Below the pieces are notes generated by a model. The model was not told where the DNA came from, made no database searches, and saw only the letters and a program-made list of their open reading frames with translations. From Harmothoe impar (Eukaryota; Annelida; Polychaeta; Phyllodocida; Polynoidae), in assembly GCA_947462335.1 (NCBI GenBank), contig OX381720.1, positions 42,763,152-42,827,151 of the forward strand: a stretch of 64,000 nucleotides of DNA. The letters are read 5' to 3'. Below, piece by piece: positions 55,894 through 64,000 of this stretch. A program made the position numbers and the translations under genes. Numbering within the stretch: the stretch's first letter is position 1; each line of letters begins with the position of its first letter.

Positions 55894-57726
55894 TACTGCT
55901 CTGTCCTGGCTCAGGCTGGACAGAGGTGTATAAAATGGTGATTTTGTAAGTGTCAGGAGCCATTGAGGCTGAGTTGTATGCCCCATGGCAAGGTGAGATA
56001 GATCTATGCTACTGGTAAATGCATTGTCCTCCATCTTGATTTGTATTCTGCGTTGCAGATAGGATCTAGGATTTAGTTAAATACCACTGAAACCCTCTGT
56101 GAGCGATGCAAGAAGAACACAGGAATATGAAGAGCAAGAAATGTCTACACAGGGAATGAACTCTTAAAACACCCTAAATGCACTTAGTTTCAACTCAGCA
56201 GAAAACCTTTAGTAAATTGGGTTGATTCATTAGAATTTGTTTCTACTGTTGCTATCGGCGGTTTTTATGTATGAAAGTCCCAGGAAGTGTGCATTTGGCA
56301 AATAGACCAAAACTAAATGAGCCATGTTTTCTACCTTTGGCAAAGCGCCCAACACGGGTCTGCCGCTATGGCATTAGTTCCTGGGGCGAAACCTTCTAAC
56401 GTTCAATTCTTTATTCAAAAAAGCTTTGTTAGAAATACACCTGGCTGTCTGTAAACACCCAGAACAAGTCACTTTTCTGGTGATTATTATGATAGTATCC
56501 TAATTTGGCTCTGACAGATTGTCCCTTTACCATCCCAGACCCAGACTACGGCTACTTTGCCCCTAGTATACCCAGTAACAGTGTCCTTACACTGGTTATC
56601 TGATGGGTGGACACAGGTATGGGGGACATAACTGTGTAGGCCCCAGTGGAAGTTAACCCCAAATTAGCCAATTAGAGAGGAGAATGAGAATAGCAGTTCA
56701 GAGTCTGCTGTCCCCCTTTGTCTGCCCCCTCTGCACCCCTCCTGCACTGTAGTACTCTGAGTTGGCCTCCCCAGCACGCAACCCCTCCCCCACCCTCTGT
56801 GCCACACAAAAACAGCTCTGCAGCAATGTCCTCAAAAATCACATTGAGCTGAAAAAAAGAAAATAAACAATATTAAAAGGACAAAAGGAGGACTAGAAAA
56901 CAGGGTGGGAAGTAGGGCAATGGCTATTGAGTCATTCTTTATTGTGTCACTGACAAACTCTTTAGATGTGTGGTGTGTGGGGATTGTTGCGGGGTTGAGG
57001 GACAGTCGTTAGGGTGAGGGTGAGGCATTATGGCTTTGTCTTTCTGCAAGGGGTGGAGTGGGGGAGGTGGGCTACTACGCGTTTGACCCATCTGTCCCCT
57101 TCGGGTATAGGCACCCATTGTTACCCCCACCCTCACTACCAGCCAAACCCCAGTTCCTAACCTCGTCCCCATCACTGTGCCAATGCTATATACACACCTG
57201 CTTTGGCCTCAAAGTCCTGGCTATTCTGTTATCATGCTAGGTCAAAAATTGTTAATTCTGCTAAATCTGGTTTGATTGAATCTGCAACAGGAAACCACAA
57301 CACTTGAGGCTAAACTGCTGCCGTCTATCTGATTTGAATTGAACTTTGAATTGAATTTGATTATTTGACTTCATTATTATTTGACTTTAGATAGGGTTGT
57401 TGAAGCTGATTGTAAAAATCTGAACTGGCTCTTTCACAGACCTAATTATGAGAATCCTACCCCACTCTTGTTGATATCTGATGGCCATTTACCGACATCA
57501 GATAACCACTACTTTTGTCACTTCAGTGCCCAACCAAGGCACGCTCTACACTGACATACAACAATGACGACCTTCAACCGTGTCAGGGAGGGGACGGAAT
57601 TTACAAGCCACGAAAACATCCGTAATATGATGATTCCTAGGCTGTATTCCCATCTGGTCATGTATTACTTATACCCACCAGAATCCAGCAGCCCGTTATA
57701 AGCGTCATCAGGCATTGGGCGCATGA

Positions 57727-57755
57727 TGTGTGTGTGTGTGTGGGGGGGGGGGGGG
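57727..57755. repeat. (TG)n followed by poly-G
   Basis: This compound simple repeat is the complement of the poly-C/(CA)n tracts at 661, 46681 and 49255. Confidence 0.85.
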
Positions 57756-58490
57756 TGAGCTGTCAGCACACTCCTGAGGGGAATGAGAACACCAATAACA
57801 CCCCCCTCCCCCTCCACACCCCCTCCCCCGACAGCTCATAGCACGTGATCGGCAGCTTTCAGGTTCAGATTGCAGACAGGCAGTCAAAAATATCACATAT
57901 CACAAATGAAAACAAAGCACCAGCCATATCCCCCATCCTGGTGGAATTTGTTATCATTAGTATAATATACACACCACTAAATTTCACCTAGCTGAGAGTG
58001 GTTTACAACAACTCACCTAGTGTGTTGCGAGATAGTTAGGCTGATATCTTGACACCAATAGTGCATACCAATGAGCTTTTACTATTCTTGGCATTATAAC
58101 AGGGCTGTTATAACAAATGCCAGATCTGATTATGATTCCAATTATTATAATTACCACAAATCAACAGTGGTGAGACAAGGGCCCCCAAACCGAAAGACAA
58201 CACCAAATATCAAGTTTCCTGGCAATGATTATAATTGAAATTCAAGCCAGGATTCTATGAGCAAACTGTCAGGACATGCACCTACACAAGTGCCGTCTCC
58301 ACCCATCAGTTTGCTTTGACATGTTGCATATCTTTATGCACTCCCCAGCCCTGAGTTCTCCCCGCCCCTGTCCTTGGTACTCACGTGCACGCACAGTTGC
58401 ACCATGCATTAACCCTGTAAGGCATTATAGTGGGTAATACTTAATGCACAGAGCTCCCGACAGAGGGAGTGCAGGTAGGGTATGACACTA

Positions 58491-58500
58491 ATGACGTCAT
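58491..58500. promoter_or_regulatory. CRE palindrome ATGACGTCAT
   Basis: This perfect 10-base palindrome contains the CREB/ATF consensus. A CACGTG E-box lies just downstream near 58516. A single site is weak evidence of function. Confidence 0.35.
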
Positions 58501-61500
58501 GGCGTGTGGTGTGTCACGTGATTAATGACATGTTGCATTACTGTTACGTCGTGTTTTAGGTTTTGTAATGACGGGATGACAGCCCGGACTGCTGACTGTG
58601 CAGAAATGGTTCTCACCACTGACAACACAGGGCTGAAGCAATATGCTTTTTAAAACATAATAGTATTGTTTATTAATTATGATTGTAGAGGGCTCTAATG
58701 GTAAAATGATCTCTTTTATTATCAAACATCACATTCATTTACATCATAAGTTACTGACATTAATGTAATTGTAAAGAGATGGCGATTTGTGAATGCAATT
58801 CAGTATCACTCCGGTCGTGTTTTTTTTTAAATTTTAGGGATTTGTATTTATAAGAAATGATTAAGATGATTAAAATTGATTACCGAGTGGGCTCCCTACT
58901 GTGTTGTACAACCATAGAGAACACCTTGTTCCGATATATCCCTGGAGGAGATATGTGTGTAACATTTCCCCTACACTCTATGGCAGTGAATGATTCTCCA
59001 CCATTTCTTACCTTTGCCTCGGTCACACAGAGATCTACCTACCTTCTGTAGGAGTTCCTGTTAGAACCCCATGTGTCATCCCTCACAGAACAGGGCCCTA
59101 CCCTTTACACACAAACCAAGGAATGCTGGTAACCCCCAGGTTTGACAGAACCCCACACAGGATCCCAGCAGAGCACTAAACCCCAGGACAAACCTACATG
59201 ACGTATTTGACCACATTATTGTCTACAATGCCCTTTATTGACGTCTAAACATTTGGGATAAGGCCCCATGGTCCGAGGTAGGCACTGGAGCTAGGTCTAG
59301 GTCAATATTACCTTAGTCTTCTGTAGGGGCCCACATTGAGCCCACCACCAGGCTCAGACTGCAGTAAAAGGTGCCTTTGTTAGCCCCAGGCCACAGTGAC
59401 TTCTGCCTTTGACAGATTCAGAGTCAGACTGGAGTGCAGGATGAAGTCCACTGTAGAGTGGGGTAGCACTGTAGGGGTTCACTGTGTACAACTGGGGAAT
59501 GGTTGTTTAATGCACGGTGGGGTGGTGGGACAATAAAAGATGGAGCTTTCAATAACCCTATTCAACGGCGCTGTTAGTTTTATTTCATTGTGATGGAATG
59601 GAATTACACACAAATAATTCCTGCCCCAATTAATGAAATCACGGTTGTGCTAAGCCTCTGATTTGCATCCGACCTTGGTTGCTGTAAATTAACACGATGT
59701 ATCATAACAGCCCTGCCATGTACCAAGTAGGACTATATAGCTACAGTTTTGCACTTTAGGGTTCGTACCTATCATGTTTCTAGTGATATGTCCTGCTTCC
59801 TCTACAACAGTGGGTACCAGCAGCTCTGGGCGGAAGTCAACATACAGCGCCACCACTGGTCATGTACTGTAAATACTGCCGTTCACACGCCCTATACATG
59901 TGTAGTGCCCAAATACACACACCGTATGTGTATGTGTGTGTGTGGGTTGGGGGAGGGGGTTGGGGTTGATATTTGATATAGAGTTCTACTGTTGGTTGAC
60001 TGTACATATTGAATTTAGTAAGTAAGACGTGACAACGGCTGACTATGCCAACTGTCATGTTGTCACTGTCACCGATGGGTATAGCATTACGACAGAAAAC
60101 TGCCATTCTGCAGGAATACGTTTTGGTTTTATTGCAACCATAGCCTAGGTATTATGTCCGGAGATTTAATTTGAAATATGATTGACACTTTACCGATGTG
60201 TTGGCAATTCAACCTCCTGAATATGAGAGATTCTGCCTTGAGCCAAGTATCTATATAATTAAGGAAACTGTCCAGATAATTATGGCCTTCCTGGAGGCAG
60301 ATCAATATCGGTTAGGTATCAGAAGAATGTAACAACTCTGAAAAGAAACCTCAATTTCCTATGAATATCACAACTGTATTTAGTTTTCCATTATACACGG
60401 GAACAGGTGGGAATAGGAGGTTGTTGCAGCTGTCGGCACAGCAAACTGTGATTTCCCCCAACAGTATGGATTATTATTCTCAGGAAGTGTACTGTGCCTA
60501 AACTATCACTAGATAATTGAAAAATAATAGCACTCAACCACCCTTAAAATTGTTACCATTGAGGTATCGAATTTGTGTGACCTGATCAAATTGCTTAGCA
60601 TGGATTGATTATTGTATGCATATTTGCACTTGGAGTTGAACTCCCCTTGGATATCTACTACATGTACTTAAATGATTCACTTCATGCTCTGAAATATATC
60701 TGGTAAGGTTCTCATCCACATCAAACATCTCCCCTTCATAACATACTTTTTCTTGCCACTTAGGGTTTATATTGAAAGCCCTGCTATAACTTCAACACTC
60801 ATCAAGGGCCTGCCTTCACTCTCACACTACTTAAATTGCATATAAAAAATGATGCACACAGAGCGAGGTATATATACTCAACCCCCAGGAGAAAATATAA
60901 AAAAGCAGCTTCATTGTTGCCCCTATATAAACCTTAGTTTACCCGCAGGCTCCCTAGGAGCACCCCTACATTTGTAATACCCCCAGGGGAAGAGACTCTT
61001 CCACATGCATTGCTCCCAACAAGGCAATGTTTGCCTTTCGCATGACAATAATGGCCCCAGGCAAGCTGACTGTCAAAAGGAGTCCTCACCCTGACTGAAC
61101 ATATAGGGTAATATATACCTCAGCCAACCTGGCAATGAACACCTAAGTATAGGCCGGGAGGCCCTGGATGGCTTAGGGCTGGATGGGGCCTGTTCACTAT
61201 GCAATAGTATAAGGATGGGTTATATTAAAATACAAATCTCTGAGTCCATACTCAAAAGGATGGGGCTGTAAGGGAGTCTTATCCCATTGGTCGAGGGGTC
61301 CACGCTAGATGCAAACCCATGTTCCTAGGTCTGAAAGCAAATACTTATTTCCTACGAGTCAGGAATTACAAAATATCATGGAAATTTGCTAGGGAGACTT
61401 TATAATACAGTCATATTGATTCACGGTCGAATCCTCCAACAAGGGAACTGTAAGCTAAAACACTGGTGTGTTTACTTCATCCACTTCATGTGAGGAGTGC

Positions 61501-64000
61501 AGTGAAGTATGCAGAGTTTTACGTACAAAAACTGATTAGTTTTGACATGTCATAATAGCACCCATGCCAATATTGAGTGAAACAGGGTGGACAGATTCCC
61601 AGAACAAGTGGGATCCCAGAACATGGGAACCTGGCATTATGTGTTATTGTGGGCATCGTTGGCAGAGTGCCATGGAAATATGATTCCAGTTTGTGACTTC
61701 TGTTTTCAGCAAACGATTAAGTCATATTGGTGCATATTATATAGAGATATTGTAGATATATATTTCAATACATGCTAATACATACATAGTGTGCTACAAT
61801 TAATGTGGCTGAGTACAGCAACCCCCATCAGCCTTATTCCCATAGCTAATTCTCAGACAGTCAGTCTTCATGACTTGAATGCTGTGGTATTTCACAAAAC
61901 AATCTTCTCTTTGCCTTCTCCCCTTTACAAATAGCTGGAAGAAAAGGAAGACCTTCTCAGTTTGCTATCCAGCTTCTCACTAGGTCCCTTCTTAGGATTA
62001 CACCTGATTACCCAACTCAAGTAGTAAGTGCGTACAAATGGTAGCAGCTATAGACCAATGCACCAAGAAAGGGTGACCTTTTTATAATAAAGTTGTTTTT
62101 ACGTTGGTTTTAGTAGAATCCTCATAACATTGTCTGTAATGGCTGTGTGTGCGAACATCTCATATTAGAGGATTCCCAGGACAATGATCTTCCTAATAGT
62201 ACATATCATAATGCAATGTAGTGTGATTGTGTTTATGTATTTGTCGGTCACACTTCAGAAATGTTCAACAACTTTCCTGAAAAGTCACCCTTTCTTGCTG
62301 CATCGGTCTAATTAAGGAAGAAACAACTAGTCCTAATCATGAGGGCTTGTCCAAAGGTCACTGATGTTACAGACCGGGTATAGACTGGTGTGAACAACCA
62401 ATGGAGTCCAATATCAGCCAGCTAGACATCCTATGTAGCCCTAGCCATTCCACCTGTCGCCACATGACCCAAACCATCACCACACCTGTGTGCCTACCTG
62501 TGTACAGCTCAGGTATCAAACCGGCAATCCAACCCAGCTCCTACCTGTCCCCCTGCTGCCCCCTCCACCCAATACAGTAGGACCTCAAACCATAAGGTCA
62601 CTGTGGGAAAGGCACACCACCACCTCCTCTACCCCCTCTCACCTGGTGTGCACACCTGATAACGGAGATACCAGGCTCCTCCAGACTCCCTGCTGGAGTG
62701 CCTTAAGTGTGTTGACTCTGTAGCCGTCAAAGGAGTGAATGGGCCAGGGAGGTTAGGTGCTGGAGGGCTGTTCACACAACTTGACTCAGTTACATATCCA
62801 CTTATACAAGGTTAAAGCCTGTGTGGCCTCCAGTTCAAAGTCAGTTGTAGGACACTCTGCAGGGATGTAGGTCTGTTCACATTGATGACATTGACTCTGC
62901 TCTCTCCTGAAAGCTGAGGCCTTACGCTGTAGTACATGAACAGACCAGCTGAAAAAAGGAGTTCCATAATGACATATGGATGTCAAGGATTCTGGGGCAG
63001 GGCATTGGTAATAGTGAATGAACCATCTTTGTTTATAAGAAAGAAAAAATTAGCTGCTTGCTACTAGATTATAATTTGATTTTGTCCTGATCTATGTCTT
63101 TAGGAAGGCAACAATAAAAGGCAGTGTATGTGGCCATCCATCTAGTAATTGTAGCTCAATACAGGGTTATGTACTAGAATGAGCAATGCATCATGATAAA
63201 TGAGAGGCACCATCTGTAGGAACTCTTTACACTATGACCATCAACCCACCCACTCTCCATGGAAGCTACATGTGTTAGGCATCGACCCTGCAGCCTTTCC
63301 TACCTTTATACTGTACCAGCAGCCTTATTGCAACCTCCCCAACCTTACAGTAAGATGTCCCTTTCGTTTTTTCCCTCTATTTTCTTTCCCTTGATTCATT
63401 TTTTTCTCAACCTGTGGAGGTCTCAGTGTTCATAGGGCAGGAGGCTGGGTGCGGACCGTGAGAATACAACACCTGTTGTAGAATCCAGGTGCGCTGAGGG
63501 TACTCCCAGGGGCTGTCCAGGTATTGGCTTCCTTCCCACCCTTTGCCTGTGTCCAGGTATTTAACCTGGAATAGAGTTTCAAATGGTAGGCTAAATATCA
63601 AATGTTTACCATATCATATTTCATACAGGTTTCATCAGTTTATTTACTTAGTCCAACATTGAATTGATATTAATTTAGATACCTGAATAAGTATCATATT
63701 CATACAGGTTTATATGATTGCATAGTTTTCATGTTCTACCGCCAACTTAACTAACTCATAAAAGCAGGGATATAAGTGTGGTGGCCTGATACGCACAATC
63801 GTAATCTAACTGAGAATCAAACCAGGGAACCTTTCACACATTTCAAAATCGAAATGTGTGAGTTCACATGCTTTTTCATCTGACCTACAACCTTTCAGGT
63901 GTGAAGCCTGCTCTCACAGTAGACCATCTTTGATAGGAGAAGTAGAGTAGGACAAAAAAGCCTACAAATGGGAGGGTAAACTCCCATTTACCATGGTCTC

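Larger units (their letters stand above)
55894..64000. other. Presumed intron; no exon seen to window end
   Basis: A CRE palindrome ATGACGTCAT lies at 58491-58500, near other CACGTG and ACGTC motifs. A TG-repeat followed by poly-G lies at 57727-57755. CACCTG/CAGGTG motifs recur at 62450-62660. No frame has matching splice sites and a recognisable product. Confidence 0.4.

Overview
The window looks like nuclear DNA of a marine invertebrate animal. Three things point this way: intron-split genes with GT/AG sites, a eukaryotic tRNA-Gln(CUG) with an internal promoter, and dense small inverted-repeat (MITE-like) elements, foldback repeats and minisatellites. The style of repeats would fit an amphioxus, echinoderm, hemichordate or lophotrochozoan. 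The sequence alone does not settle which. There is no sign of bacterial, phage or viral gene organisation.

Left region (1-12 kb): the last coding exon of an unrecognised gene lies on the + strand (1009-1166). Convergent to it is a complete five-exon F-box gene on the - strand (4909-11993). I could join its exons in frame into a 282-residue protein with an F-box and an FBA (F-box-associated, sugar-binding type) domain, like FBXO2/6/44. Its introns carry minisatellites, a foldback element and a 2.4 kb element with terminal inverted repeats.

Middle region (12-22.5 kb): this is repeat-rich and holds one clear RNA gene, tRNA-Gln(CTG) at 17370-17441. It has a 302 bp inverted-repeat element and a 1.2 kb segment bounded by TAAAGTGGGACA motifs. 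It also has a broken tRNA-like sequence interrupted by a dispersed repeat, and a 1.65 kb TIR element with two internal tandem arrays. A GGGCCC minisatellite then runs into a 3.6 kb satellite of about 27 bp units, which has clear higher-order duplications.

Right region (23-64 kb): a first coding exon with a signal-peptide-like sequence and a strong splice donor lies at 23342-23399 (+). A second ATG exon with the same donor phase lies at 27740-27812. After that I found no convincing exon for about 36 kb, so this stretch is best read as a very long first intron, or introns, of one gene whose body lies beyond the window. It holds at least seven copies of a roughly 200-250 bp MITE family, palindromic CRE (TGACGTCA) clusters, a nuclear-receptor half-site cluster and groups of CAGGTG E-boxes. 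These could be regulatory, but that is inference. Nearly all open frames of 60-160 codons in the window look like chance frames.
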